Made by a program: the position numbers and the translations under genes. DNA of 64,000 bases from JAAZNF01 sp964561025 (lineage in GTDB: Bacteria > Myxococcota > B64-G9): assembly GCA_964561025.1 (NCBI GenBank), contig CAZLNM010000010.1, positions 1-64,000 of the forward strand. The letters are read 5' to 3'. Below, one piece after another: positions 15,799 through 25,233 of the stretch (its first letter is position 1; each line of letters begins with the position of its first letter). The notes under the pieces were generated by a model. That model did no database searches and had not been told where the DNA came from. It worked only from the letters and a program-made list of their open reading frames with translations.

Positions 15799-17619
15799 CT
15801 ACCAATGGGCGTCCACCAGCACGTAGAGGTTGCGAATGGTCTGGTCTATCGCGGTCGTCGGTCCCAGGTACAGCCCATCCCAATCGCGGCGGATCTCCAA
15901 AAACCCCAGGCGGGCGAACAGGTTGCCCGGCACCAGCTCCTGGATGAGGTACACCTCCCAGGCCAGGCCCTTGGTGGAGAGCCGGTTCACCAGAAGGTCC
16001 GAGGGCGACGACCAGGCCACGTGGTACTTGGAGCCGTAGTTCAGCTCGGCCCCCAGGCGGGTGTGGTACCTCTCCCAGAAGGGCAGGGTCCAGCGCAGGC
16101 CGGTATAGACGAGGTGCCCCAGGTTGGTGTGCCCCGCGCCCTCCTCGTACGAGGCCAGCCCGATGGCGAGCCGAGAGGTGCCGTCGAAGACCATGCCGGT
16201 AGGACCCTCGGTGGGGTGGACGATGGGCAAAGATACCGGCACGTCGTACAAGATGCGCCCGTCGCTCGGACGTAGCACCGTCATGTGGTAGGCGAGAAAC
16301 ACGTCGAGGCCGGAGCCGGCGATGTCGGTGAACTCCAGGAGCGAGGTGAACATGGCGTACTCGCCCAGGGTGTCGCTCGTGGAGCCCACGGGTGCGATGC
16401 TGGCGTTCAGCGAGGGGATGAACAGCGAGACGTTTCGTGGCGGGAAGGCCGGGATGTAGGCCGCGCCGAGCTGGACCAGGTTGTTGCCCAGGCCGGGGAC
16501 CTCGAGCTCGAACATCCCGCCCAGGACGTGCATCTCGGCGAACCCGCTCTCGTGCTGGAACAGGGTCAGGTGGTCGTTGAGTTGGAAGTCGGTGTGGGTG
16601 GTGAAGGGCATGTAGAACAGGCGCAGGCTGAAGTTGTCCAGTCCCTGGAGGAAGCTGTCCAGGTGCAGGGTGAGCATGACGGTTTCCATCTCCGCCTCGA
16701 CCATCTGCACCCCCCAGGTCGCCGAGCGCGCGGTGTCCTCCTTGAGCTCCGCCGGCGGCCCCTCGGCGGAGGCGATGCGGCCCGCGGAGAACACCAGCCA
16801 GTCGGTGATGGTCCAGTCGATGTAGGCACGCTCGATGCGCAGGGTGGGATCGCGCGGGTAACGTGTGGAGTGCATGTCGAGCGTGACGGATTGAGGCTTG
16901 AGCTCGTTCATGTATTTGAGCACCGAGAGTCGTCCGTAGAAGCGCAGCCGTTCGGTGATGTCGAAGGAGAGCTTGAGGAACAGCCGCTCCACCCAGTTCG
17001 AGCCGTACCACTTGTCGACGTCGCGCCGCTGCTCGCGGTACACCGGCGTCACCCGCACCGAGCCCGTGGCCGGGTCGTAGATCGGCTGACCGAACGGATC
17101 CAGCACGAGTTCGAGGTGATCGGGCACGGATTCCAGCGAGCGATCGAGCAGGTGGAAGTCGCTGAAGGTCACCCGGAACCCGCCGCTCCAGTCCAGCCGG
17201 TCTTTCTTCACCTGCTCGGCGAGCTTGTCCTGGTTGCCCAGGATCTGCTCGATCACGCCCTCTACGGAATCCAGGCGCTTCGACAGCTCATCGATGTCGC
17301 CGGAGAGTTTCTGCGCGTCCAGCGCCTGGATTTTCTCCTCGAGCTCGCGCAGCGACTTCGCCACCGACTCGGGCGGCGTGCCGCCCAGGAGCTGACGCTT
17401 CTCCTGCTGGTACTTGCGCTGCAGGTAGTTGACTTCCTTCTCAGCGGCCTGCAGGCGCTTCTGTAGCCGCTCCAGGGTGCTCTCCACCGACCAGGTTTGC
17501 GGCTTGTCCCCCTCCGGCGGCGGGGCGGGTTGCTGGCTGAAGGCCGGTGCGCTCGCGCCGAGGACGAGCGCAAGGCAGGCAAACCCGATGCCGCTTTCGA
17601 TTGCCCTTTCCCGCTTCAT
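15799..17619 (-). CDS. DUF3373-like outer-membrane protein
   Basis: 606 residues from the ATG at 17619, which follows AAAGGA. A signal peptide ends near APAFSQ. A coiled-coil segment (about residues 40-130) precedes a long set of amphipathic aromatic strands ending in LVDAHW, with the terminal aromatic residue typical of outer-membrane barrels. The coiled coil plus barrel plan, and segments such as FRVTFSDFHLLDRS and RIERAYIDWTITDWLVFSAG, fit the DUF3373 family of porin-like proteins seen in epsilon- and delta-lineages. It is probably a surface channel. It is followed at 11 bp by the lipase and preceded at 41 bp by the kinase-cytochrome gene. Confidence 0.7.
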   Translation of the reverse strand: MKRERAIESGIGFACLALVLGASAPAFSQQPAPPPEGDKPQTWSVESTLERLQKRLQAAEKEVNYLQRKYQQEKRQLLGGTPPESVAKSLRELEEKIQALDAQKLSGDIDELSKRLDSVEGVIEQILGNQDKLAEQVKKDRLDWSGGFRVTFSDFHLLDRSLESVPDHLELVLDPFGQPIYDPATGSVRVTPVYREQRRDVDKWYGSNWVERLFLKLSFDITERLRFYGRLSVLKYMNELKPQSVTLDMHSTRYPRDPTLRIERAYIDWTITDWLVFSAGRIASAEGPPAELKEDTARSATWGVQMVEAEMETVMLTLHLDSFLQGLDNFSLRLFYMPFTTHTDFQLNDHLTLFQHESGFAEMHVLGGMFELEVPGLGNNLVQLGAAYIPAFPPRNVSLFIPSLNASIAPVGSTSDTLGEYAMFTSLLEFTDIAGSGLDVFLAYHMTVLRPSDGRILYDVPVSLPIVHPTEGPTGMVFDGTSRLAIGLASYEEGAGHTNLGHLVYTGLRWTLPFWERYHTRLGAELNYGSKYHVAWSSPSDLLVNRLSTKGLAWEVYLIQELVPGNLFARLGFLEIRRDWDGLYLGPTTAIDQTIRNLYVLVDAHW

Positions 17620-17660
17620 CTTCTTTCCTTTCCCAAAGGGTCGCATCAGAACGATGAGCG

Positions 17661-19811
17661 TCACCGCTCTCCGGCGATACCGCTCTTCTGCTTCTTTTCG
17701 ATCCGCTGCAGGATGGCTTGCAAGGCTCGCTGGAGCTCGGCCGGCGAGAACAACCGGTCCAGGTCGGCCGAGCGGTTGTGCCGGCGCCGTTGGAAAAAGA
17801 ACTCCCACTGGCTGCGGGTCTTCTTGTCGAACTGCAAGGCGGGCGCGCGGACACCATGGCAGCTTCCGCAGCCACGATTGAGGACCTGTTCTCCGTCCCA
17901 CGAACCATTGCCGCTGAGCAACGGAGGCTTCGTCGGAGTATCCGCTGGTTTGGGTTGAGGCGGCGGAGGAGGTGTGACCGTAGCGACGACGGGGCCGGCT
18001 CCGCCTGGTGGCTCCGATGGGGGAGGCGGCGCGGGCTTGGGGGGAGAAGGAGCCTCGGCCACGGGCGTGGTCGTGGGCGGTGGCGTTGGGGCCGAGGGTT
18101 GTGCCACGGGAAGCGGTGGCGGAGCCGGCTCGGGCGTTGGCGGGGTCTTGGCCTCGCCGTGGCGAACCGGCGCCGGTGGGCGATGAGGCCGGCGGGGGTG
18201 ATCCCGCCCCGGTGGGTCGACGACCGGTGAAGCGGGCGGCTGGGCGCTGCCGGGACCCGCCTCCGGGGAAGGCGCGGGCGCCGGGAGCGCGACCAGGTTC
18301 GCCTCCAGGCGCAGCATGCCGGTCTCCTGGCCCGCGGCCTGGGCCGAAAAGGCCACGTACCCGTCTTTGCGCACCTCGATGGTGTGCATGGAATTGGGCA
18401 CGATTCGCGTCTCGAAACCCTGCTCTCCCGCCACGCCGGCCTCGATCCCGTCGATCAACACCGTCGCCGGATGCGGCTTGGCGACGATGACCAGGTTGGG
18501 TGAGGAGCTCGGCTGGGCGGTGGGAGGCGGGGCCGATCTGTCCGGGACGCTCCGGTCGAGGACGAACAACTTGACCGCGGCAAACGCCCCTCCCGCCAGG
18601 ATCAGGAGAAGGGGCGCCAACCAGAGCCAGCGTCGCGGCTGCCTGGGACCCGTCGCGGCGGCTTGGCCGGCGGGCGTCTGGGGAGGGGTCGATCCAATGG
18701 CGGTGGTCCCCGGCAGGCTCGGCAGGTTGACCTGGGGCAGCGTCATCTCCCCGGTCTTTCCTGGAACTGGCGGTGGCGCCGGCGGTCTCTCTGCCATCTG
18801 GCGCGCCTGCGCCAGCAGCGTCTTTTCGAACTCCCGCCGTTTTTGAATGCGCGCCTTGAAGGTCTCCTGGAACCAGCGGCGCGCGTCGGGGGCCGGGGCC
18901 AGGCCGCCGTTCTTTTCGGCGCAGGCGGCCAGGCGGGTCGCCAGTTCCTCACAGGTCTGGATGCGCTGCTCCCGGTCAGGGTGGGTGGCCGCGGCCACGA
19001 TGTCGTCGAGTTCCCTGGGGAGATCACGTTCGAGCTGCGACGGCGGGATGAGTTTCTCGCTGCTGATGCGGTGGATCACCTCGCCAATGGTGACGTCGGG
19101 CTTGAAATCGAACGGCACCCGCAGCGTGAGCATCCGCCATAGCACCAGGCCCATGGCATAGACGTCGACGCGGTGGTCGATCTCGGAGAACTTGAAGCAG
19201 TCGGGCGCCAGGTAGGAGAGCTTGCCCTTGATCACGCCGGGGGAGGTGAGGTCCATCTGCGCCGCCGCGGTCTTGGCGATGCCGAAATCGATCACCTTGA
19301 GGTAGCCGCTGGAGTCGAGCATCAGGTTGTGCGGCCCCACGTCGCGGTGAACCAGGTTGAGCGGTTGCCCCTCAGCGCTCTTGGCGGTGTGGGCGTAATG
19401 CAGCGCCTCGCAGGCCTGGATCAGCAGCCGGGCCAGGACGGAGAGCGGCATGCGGCGCCGCGCGCGGGCCAGGGCGCGCGCCACGTACTCGAGGTTCTCC
19501 CCGTCGAGGTACTCCATGACGATGGCCACGGCATCGCCCATGCGGCACAGGTCGAAGACCTTCACCACGTGTGGGTGGTTGAGCTGGGAGACCGTGCGTG
19601 CCTCTCGCACGAACAGCATCACCGAGTCGTCCGCCTGCGAGATCTTGCCGGCCTTGATGCGTTTTACCACCACCAGTTGCTCGAAGCCGGCCGCGCCGCG
19701 CTGGATGCCCAGGAAGACGTCCGCCATGCCTCCGCTCCCCAGCCGGGCCAGCAGCAGGTAGCGGTCCTTGATGTCGGTCTGGATGCGCAGGCTGGTATTT
19801 ACGTCAACCAT
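17661..19811 (-). CDS. Ser/Thr protein kinase with PEGA domain and C-terminal cytochrome c motif
   Basis: 716 residues. A Hanks-type kinase domain covers about residues 17-290, with GSGGMADV (25-32), Lys50, HRDVGPHN (155-162) and DFG at 175-177; the APE motif is changed to APD. One membrane helix lies at about 394-420. A PEGA-like domain at about 440-510 and a Pro-rich segment lead to a short C-terminal module with the heme-attachment motif Cys648-GS-Cys651-His652. No Met follows this motif, so the distal heme ligand, if any, could be His678. Topology places the heme motif in the periplasm and the kinase in the cytosol. A redox- or ligand-sensing kinase is the natural inference. ATG at 19811; GGGAG abuts it. 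Confidence 0.85.
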   Translation of the reverse strand: MVDVNTSLRIQTDIKDRYLLLARLGSGGMADVFLGIQRGAAGFEQLVVVKRIKAGKISQADDSVMLFVREARTVSQLNHPHVVKVFDLCRMGDAVAIVMEYLDGENLEYVARALARARRRMPLSVLARLLIQACEALHYAHTAKSAEGQPLNLVHRDVGPHNLMLDSSGYLKVIDFGIAKTAAAQMDLTSPGVIKGKLSYLAPDCFKFSEIDHRVDVYAMGLVLWRMLTLRVPFDFKPDVTIGEVIHRISSEKLIPPSQLERDLPRELDDIVAAATHPDREQRIQTCEELATRLAACAEKNGGLAPAPDARRWFQETFKARIQKRREFEKTLLAQARQMAERPPAPPPVPGKTGEMTLPQVNLPSLPGTTAIGSTPPQTPAGQAAATGPRQPRRWLWLAPLLLILAGGAFAAVKLFVLDRSVPDRSAPPPTAQPSSSPNLVIVAKPHPATVLIDGIEAGVAGEQGFETRIVPNSMHTIEVRKDGYVAFSAQAAGQETGMLRLEANLVALPAPAPSPEAGPGSAQPPASPVVDPPGRDHPRRPHRPPAPVRHGEAKTPPTPEPAPPPLPVAQPSAPTPPPTTTPVAEAPSPPKPAPPPPSEPPGGAGPVVATVTPPPPPQPKPADTPTKPPLLSGNGSWDGEQVLNRGCGSCHGVRAPALQFDKKTRSQWEFFFQRRRHNRSADLDRLFSPAELQRALQAILQRIEKKQKSGIAGER

Positions 19812-19846
19812 GCTCCCGACACCTCGATGGAAAATCTCTTGTTGGG

Positions 19847-19876
19847 ATCCTAGACCCCTTTGCGCCGTGAGATCAA
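19847..19876 (-). promoter_or_regulatory. Candidate promoter for the kinase-cytochrome operon
   Basis: Reading on the minus strand, TTGATC (19876-19871) and TAGGAT (19852-19847) are separated by 18 bp, 35 bp upstream of the ATG at 19811. Confidence 0.45.
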
Positions 19877-19945
19877 GTTCCCCAAGAGTCCAGGCCCGAG
19901 CCACGGTGCCGTCATTGTCGCCGAACCCACACCACGATTTGACAC

Positions 19946-20737
19946 TTGTCCGGAGTTCTGACAAAGATTCGCATCGTAACACCGCGGCAGCGACCCCGCG
20001 GGCCGGGAGAGATCACGCTCCTCATCACCGCCATCTCGATCGGTTTCGTGCACACCCTGGTCGGGCCCGATCACTACGTGCCCTTCATCGTGATCGGCCG
20101 CGCGCGGCGCTGGGGGTTGGGGCGGCTGATGCTGCTCACCTTCGCCTGCGGCCTGGGCCACGTGCTCTCCAGCGTCGTCATCGGCCTGGTCGGCATCGCC
20201 CTGGGCAAGTCGTTGAGCCACATCCAGGGTGTCGAGGAGATGCGTGGCGAGTGGGCGGGCTGGGCGCTCATCCTGTTCGGGGCGGGGTACGGGGCGTGGG
20301 GGCTGTGGCGGGCGCTGCGCGGAAAGCACCCGGCGCACGCGCACCTGCACCCGGACGGGACCGTCCACCGGCACGGGCACGACCATCCGGCGCAGGCGGA
20401 GCATCCCCCGGTGCACGAGCACCCGCACGCCGAGGGCGAGCCGCAGTCCTGGAAGAGCCTGACGCCGTGGGTGCTGTTCATCGTCTTCGTGCTGGGGCCC
20501 TGCGAGCCGCTCATCCCGCTGTTCTTCGCCTCGGCGCTCTCCGGCTCCTGGCACGAGGTGCTGCTGGTCACGCTCGGCTACTCCGCCGCCACGCTGGCCG
20601 CCATGCACGCGCTGGTGGCGGCCTTCTGGCTGGGCCTGCGAAAGATCTCGCTCGGCCCGCTGGAGCGCTTCAGCCACGTCCTGGCCGGAGGGGTGGTGCT
20701 GCTGTCGGGCGTGGGTATAGTGTTCTTCGATCTGTAG
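19946..20737 (+). CDS. NicO/SafE-like metal transporter with His-rich loop
   Basis: 263 residues if started at the TTG at 19946, the only standard start codon between the in-frame stop at 19940 and the first membrane helix. About six membrane helices are visible. The first contains GFVHTLVGPDHYVPF, a variant of the HxxxxDH-type metal signature of NicO/UreH/SafE-like transporters. The cytosolic loop after helix 3 carries about a dozen His residues, which typically bind nickel, cobalt or similar ions. A TTGACA at 19939-19944 overlaps the start region. If it is a -35 element, the true start would be further downstream and non-standard, so the N-terminus is unsettled. Nickel/cobalt efflux or uptake is the likely role. 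Confidence 0.75.
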   Translation: MSGVLTKIRIVTPRQRPRGPGEITLLITAISIGFVHTLVGPDHYVPFIVIGRARRWGLGRLMLLTFACGLGHVLSSVVIGLVGIALGKSLSHIQGVEEMRGEWAGWALILFGAGYGAWGLWRALRGKHPAHAHLHPDGTVHRHGHDHPAQAEHPPVHEHPHAEGEPQSWKSLTPWVLFIVFVLGPCEPLIPLFFASALSGSWHEVLLVTLGYSAATLAAMHALVAAFWLGLRKISLGPLERFSHVLAGGVVLLSGVGIVFFDL

Positions 20738-20759
20738 TGTCCCATCGTCCTTCGCTTCC

Positions 20760-20788
20760 TTGACTCGAGCGTAGCGAGCCGTTACCCT
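20760..20788 (+). promoter_or_regulatory. Candidate sigma70-type promoter
   Basis: TTGACT (20760-20765) and TACCCT (20783-20788) with a 17-bp spacer, 40 bp before the kinase ATG at 20829. Confidence 0.5.
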
Positions 20789-20828
20789 CGGCGCTGGCCG
20801 CGGCCGGCGGGCCGGGCCGGGAGCGCGC

Positions 20829-22432
20829 ATGTTCCAGCCGGCGCAATTCGGCAAGTACTACCTCTACGAGCGCATCGCCGTCGGCGGCATGGCCGAGATC
20901 TACAAGGCCAGGATGTACGGGGTGGACGGCTTCGAAAAGAACATGGTGGTGAAACAGATCCTGCCGCAGTACGCGCGCAACAAGGACTTCATCACCATGT
21001 TCGTGGACGAGGCCAAGATCACCGTCTCCTTGCAGCACGGCAACATCGTGCCGGTGTACGAGCTGGGCCAGATCGACGGGGTCTACTACCTGTCCATGGA
21101 CCTCATCGACGGCAAGAACCTGGGCGAGCTCCTCGACGCCGGCCNNNNNNNNNNAAGAACCAGCGCCTGTCGGTGCCCCACGCCCTGTACATCGCCTGCG
21201 AGATCCTGGCCGGGCTGGACTACGCCCACCGCAAGACCGACGAGCGCGGCAACCCCCTGGGCATCGTCCACCGCGACGTCTCGCCCCAGAACGTGCTGGT
21301 GTCTTACGAGGGCGAGGTGAAGATCGTCGACTTCGGCATCGCCCGCGCCGCCACCAAGGTCCACTCCACCCAGGCCGGGGTGATCAAGGGCAAGTTCGGT
21401 TACATGTCCCCCGAGCAGGCCATGGGCAAGGACGTGGACGCCCGCTCGGACGTGTTCGCCGCCGGCATCCTGCTGTACGAGATGCTGACGCTGGAGCGGC
21501 TGTTCTACAGCGAGACCGACGTGGTCACGCTGGACCGCGTGAAACGCGCCGACGTGCCCACGCCCTCGCGCACCAACCCGAACCTCCCGCCCCAGCTCGA
21601 CGCCATCGTGTTCAAGGCCCTGGCGCGCCGTCCCGAGGACCGCTACCAGTCGGCGGGGGAGATGCGGCTGGCCATCTCGCGCTTTTTATATGGGCTCCCG
21701 GTGGAGGCCTCGGCCAACACGCTCTCCGCCTACCTCAAGCGGCTCTTCCAGGCCGAGCTGGAAGAACGGCGCAAGCAACCGCCCATCCAGGTGCCGGCCC
21801 CGGCCCCGGCGGCTCCTCCGCGGGCCCAGCTCATCGCCTCGGCGCCGGCGATCCCGGCCCCGGCCGCGGCGCCGGCTCCGGCCGCGCCCCGTCCCGCCCC
21901 GAGGCCGGCCGCGCCCGCCGGGCCGGAGGCGCTCTTTGGTGACGGGCCGCTGGGGGTGCCGGCAGGGCAGGCCCACGTCCCTGCGGCGGACTCCGGGCTC
22001 GCGCTCCCGGCGCTGGAAGAAGAGGCGGTGGACGACGACTTCAGCTTCAAACGGGCCGCCCGGCGCGCTCGCTGGATCGGCATCGCGGTGGCGGTGGTGG
22101 CCTTGGCGCTGGGAGTGATCTTCCTGGGCGGCCCCATTGTCCGGCTTCTCTCGGGAGACGGCGCCGGTACCAGCCGCCTGGCCAAGCAGAGCCTGGGCAC
22201 GCTGGTGGTGCGCAGCCGGCCCACCGGCGCCTCGGTGTACTTCGGAAACCAGAAGGTGGGCACCACCGACGTCCGCATCGGCGACATCGATCCCAAGAAG
22301 GACTACGAGCTGGTGCTCACCCTGGAAGGGTACCCGCCCTATTCGCGAAAGATCGTCCCCTCGGACTTCAAACCCGAGGCGGAGATGACCATCCAGGTGT
22401 TCAAGGACTGGACCGCCGACGCCCTGAAGTGA
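20829..22432 (+). CDS. Ser/Thr protein kinase with PEGA domain (contains assembly gap)
   Basis: One kinase gene interrupted by ten N at 21145-21154. The two halves are in different frames across the gap as written, so the real gap length must leave remainder 2 when divided by 3. The N-lobe has AVGGMAEIYKA and the catalytic Lys in VVKQI. The C-lobe has HRDVSPQN, DFGIARA and MSPE (APE variant). An Ala/Pro-rich linker, one membrane helix (GIAVAVVALALGVIFLGGPIV) and a PEGA-like domain follow. The start has GGGAG a few bases upstream. It leads an operon with the coiled-coil protein (18 bp away) and the SPOR-like lipoprotein. Confidence 0.85.
21145..21154. other. Assembly gap (10 N)
   Basis: Ten N within the N-lobe/C-lobe junction of the kinase gene. 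The number is a placeholder, since the flanking reading frames only join if the true length differs. Confidence 0.95.
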
Positions 22433-22450
22433 CCCGGAGGTGGCGAGGAC

Positions 22451-23263
22451 ATGGCATCCAAGCTGGAGAAGGCCCAACTGGAATACGAGTCGATGCTGCG
22501 AGACCTGGGCGAGAAGGCCCGCATGGTGAACATGCTCGACAAGGCCAGCCCGGCGGCGCGCCAGGGGCTCGACCGCGCCCGCGAGAACCTCTCGGACCGC
22601 AAGACCGAGCTCGACTTCATCCACAGCGAGATCGAGCGCCAGCAGGCGGAGCTGGCGGAGCGCAAGGCCAAGCTCGAGGCCGACATCGCCGCCACCCGCG
22701 AGGCCCTCTCCAAGACCACAAAGAGCCTGGACGCCAAGAAGGGCAAGATCGATCCGCTCAAGAAGAAACTCACCGGCGCCGAGTACGACATCAAGTTCGT
22801 GCAGAAGTCGCTGGAGGAGGAGCAGCGCAAGCTCAAGGTGGCGGAGGAGAAGGAAGACCCCAAGAAGATCAAGGAGCACCAGGAGATCATCGCCCGCATC
22901 AAGATCGACTACATGCGCAGGCAGAAGGAGATCAACGACCTCAAACGGCAGATCTCGGAATTCTCCAACCCGACCAAGTCCCTGGGGGGCTCCATCGAGG
23001 AGCTGGAGCAGAAGCTCGACGCCTTGGAGGAGGAACTGGAGGGTTTCGAGGAGTGCGAGGAGCAGCAGATCCTGGAGGACCTGCGAAAGCAGCACGCCGA
23101 CAAGGAGAAAGAAGTTCGCATCGGCGAGGCGGCGGTGCTGGACGCCATGGCCGACCTGGGCGAGGACCTCTACGAACGGCGCATCTCTCACCCGGTGCTC
23201 AACAAGTACTACGCGGACCTGGACGTGCTGGCCCGCACCATCGACGAGATGCAGAAGAAATGA
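22451..23263 (+). CDS. Cytosolic coiled-coil protein
   Basis: 270 residues, almost entirely Lys/Glu/Leu/Ala helix with heptad repeats (about residues 30-215), and no signal peptide. The ATG is preceded by GGAGGTGGCGAGG. It is co-transcribed with the upstream PEGA kinase and overlaps the downstream lipoprotein gene by 4 bp. It resembles zinc-ribbon-associated coiled-coil proteins only superficially and has no CxxC pairs. It could be a scaffold or a substrate of the kinase; function is unknown. Confidence 0.7.
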   Translation: MASKLEKAQLEYESMLRDLGEKARMVNMLDKASPAARQGLDRARENLSDRKTELDFIHSEIERQQAELAERKAKLEADIAATREALSKTTKSLDAKKGKIDPLKKKLTGAEYDIKFVQKSLEEEQRKLKVAEEKEDPKKIKEHQEIIARIKIDYMRRQKEINDLKRQISEFSNPTKSLGGSIEELEQKLDALEEELEGFEECEEQQILEDLRKQHADKEKEVRIGEAAVLDAMADLGEDLYERRISHPVLNKYYADLDVLARTIDEMQKK

Positions 23264-24759
23264 CTGTGCGGCATCGGCGTCGAGGATGTCGGCTGGCGTG
23301 GCTGCTCTTGTGCCTGGCCTGCGCCTGTCGCAAGGGCGCGCCTTCGGAAGAGGGGTTCGTGGTGGTGCTGGCGCGGGTCGGGGACGCCGGCGCGGCCGAG
23401 GAACTCAGGGCCGAGCTGGCCGGGCTGGATCCGGAGCTGGCCGACGCCTCGGTCCGGATCGTGAACGATGCGCCGGGCGCCGCGACGTACCTTTTGCTCA
23501 GCCGGCCCTTTCCCACCCGCGAGGAGGCCGAGGGCTTGCGGCGGAGGCTGGAGCAGACGCATCGCACCGGCCTGGACGTCATCGAGATGCCGCCGGTGGC
23601 CGGCCCGACCGCGACGGAGGTGGCGCCCGGCAGTCGCCCGCTCTTGCTCTCGCTCCTGCCGGCCCCCGGAGGCGAACTCGAGCTGGAGGCGGTGCGGTGG
23701 GCCGCGGCTGAGGCCGGACCGCCGGCGCCAGGTACTCCGGCGGTGCTCGATCGGTTCGAGGCGCGCTTGCAGAAGATCTCCTGCCGGCAACAGGCCCGGG
23801 CCGCCTGGCGCGCCCCCGATGGCGGGCGGCTGCTTGCCTGGGTGTGCGAGGGAGCGGCGGAGGAGCTGTTACCGGCCATCCATCGGGCGCTGCTCACGGT
23901 TCCCGAGGTGATCCGGCCCCCGCCGGCGCGGCGGGCGGGAAGCAAGAAGGGCAAGAGGGCCCCGCCAGCCCGCTTGCCGGCCGTGGCCGATATCCTGGAG
24001 GAGGCCATGCCGCTCCCGGCCGCCAGCCCCGCCCGGTTGCCTTGGGGGGAGGCCGGCGCCCATTCCTTTTCGGTCAAGCTGCCCAAGGAGCGCGGTGCGC
24101 CGGCCGCTGAATGGGCGGCCCGCCTGGCTCCGCTTCCTTCGGGCAAGGGCGTCTTCCTGGCGCTGGCGACATCGCCGGAGCTTCTGGATCGCGCCATGAT
24201 GCGACGCGGGCTGGGCACCCCCCGAGGCTTGCTCGACGCAAGGGAGCTCCGAGGGCTCGACGCGCTGCTCCCCGCGTGGCAATCCCAGGGCGAAAAGCTC
24301 ACGGGGTTGGGCTTCGAGCGTCTGGCCGACTTCGCCCGGGCCCAGGGAGCTGCGGCGGACGGGACGCAGGGGAGGATCCCGGTCCTGCTGGCTTCGTTCT
24401 GCCAGGAGGGAGAATGCTGGACCCTGCGGGCGGTGGAGCTTGCCGATCCTGCTTCGGCGATCCAGCTCTACGACCGCCTGCTGGTGGGACCGCGGGCGGA
24501 CTTCGTGCGCCGGGTGCTCTCCGACAAGAAGTTCAAGGTGAATTACGACGTGGGTCTTTCCATGCGGGAGATCGGGCGGGGGAGCGGCTGGCAACTTCGC
24601 GGCGCCGGGGGAGGGAAGTGGCGCGAGCTGTACTTCACCCGCGAGCGGCGCGCGTTCCTGCTCCAGGCGGGGGAGCCGGTCAAGGGCCAGCCGGAGCTGG
24701 ACTTGGTCGAGAAGGCGCTGCGGCTCCCCGAGCAGGGTCCGGGCGCCGGGGGGCCGTGA
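23260..24759 (+). CDS. Lipoprotein with SPOR-like N-terminal region
   Basis: 499 residues, with the ATGA start overlapping the coiled-coil gene. The short basic N-terminus with LLLCLACAC is a lipoprotein signal. Residues about 30-110 (GFVVVLARVGDAGAAEEL and LLLSRPFPTREEAEGL) follow the SPOR-domain pattern of two beta-alpha units, which bind denuded peptidoglycan in known members; this is inference from pattern. The remainder is Ala/Arg/Leu-rich with several Cys and no recognised domain. As the last gene of the kinase operon it may supply the envelope end of a kinase-linked process. Confidence 0.65.
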   Translation: MTVRHRRRGCRLAWLLLCLACACRKGAPSEEGFVVVLARVGDAGAAEELRAELAGLDPELADASVRIVNDAPGAATYLLLSRPFPTREEAEGLRRRLEQTHRTGLDVIEMPPVAGPTATEVAPGSRPLLLSLLPAPGGELELEAVRWAAAEAGPPAPGTPAVLDRFEARLQKISCRQQARAAWRAPDGGRLLAWVCEGAAEELLPAIHRALLTVPEVIRPPPARRAGSKKGKRAPPARLPAVADILEEAMPLPAASPARLPWGEAGAHSFSVKLPKERGAPAAEWAARLAPLPSGKGVFLALATSPELLDRAMMRRGLGTPRGLLDARELRGLDALLPAWQSQGEKLTGLGFERLADFARAQGAAADGTQGRIPVLLASFCQEGECWTLRAVELADPASAIQLYDRLLVGPRADFVRRVLSDKKFKVNYDVGLSMREIGRGSGWQLRGAGGGKWRELYFTRERRAFLLQAGEPVKGQPELDLVEKALRLPEQGPGAGGP

Positions 24760-24767
24760 GCCCGGCC

Positions 24768-25187
24768 TCAGGGGGCGGGTTCGATCCGGTGGCGAGTCTC
24801 GATGACCGGGTTCCCCTGGAGCGTGGCGCGCACCGAGCAGTACTTCTCGTAAGACAGCGAGATGGCCCGGGCCACTGCCGCCTCGTCGATGTCATGCCCC
24901 CGCACCACGAACTCGAGCTCGATGCGGATAAAGCGCTTGGGATGGTCCGGCGCCCGTTCGCCGCGCAGGCGAATCTCGAACCCGGTGACGGCCTGTTTCT
25001 TCTTCTTGAGGATGGAGATGACGTCCATGGCGGTGCAGCCACCGAGCGCGAGCAACAGCATCTCCATGGGATGGACCGCGCTGTCCGCCCCGCCGCCTTC
25101 CTTCCCCCCGTCCAGCAACACCGCGTGCCCCGAGGGGGCCTCTCCCACGAACTGGAGCCCGTCCGTCCACTTGAGCCTCGCTTCCAT
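24768..25187 (-). CDS. OsmC/Ohr family protein
   Basis: 139 residues; the ATG has AAGGAGG 5 bp upstream. It has the two-Cys OsmC pattern, Cys51 in ALGGCTAMD and Cys117 in YEKYCSV, which in the family form the thiol-dependent peroxidase centre that reduces organic hydroperoxides. Length fits the single-domain family. It is cytosolic, and its 3' end faces that of the lipoprotein gene 8 bp away. It diverges from the L3 gene. Confidence 0.9.
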   Translation of the reverse strand: MEARLKWTDGLQFVGEAPSGHAVLLDGGKEGGGADSAVHPMEMLLLALGGCTAMDVISILKKKKQAVTGFEIRLRGERAPDHPKRFIRIELEFVVRGHDIDEAAVARAISLSYEKYCSVRATLQGNPVIETRHRIEPAP

Positions 25188-25233
25188 GCAAGCCTCCTTC
25201 TTTCCCTTCTCCCGGTGATATCGCAAAAAATGC

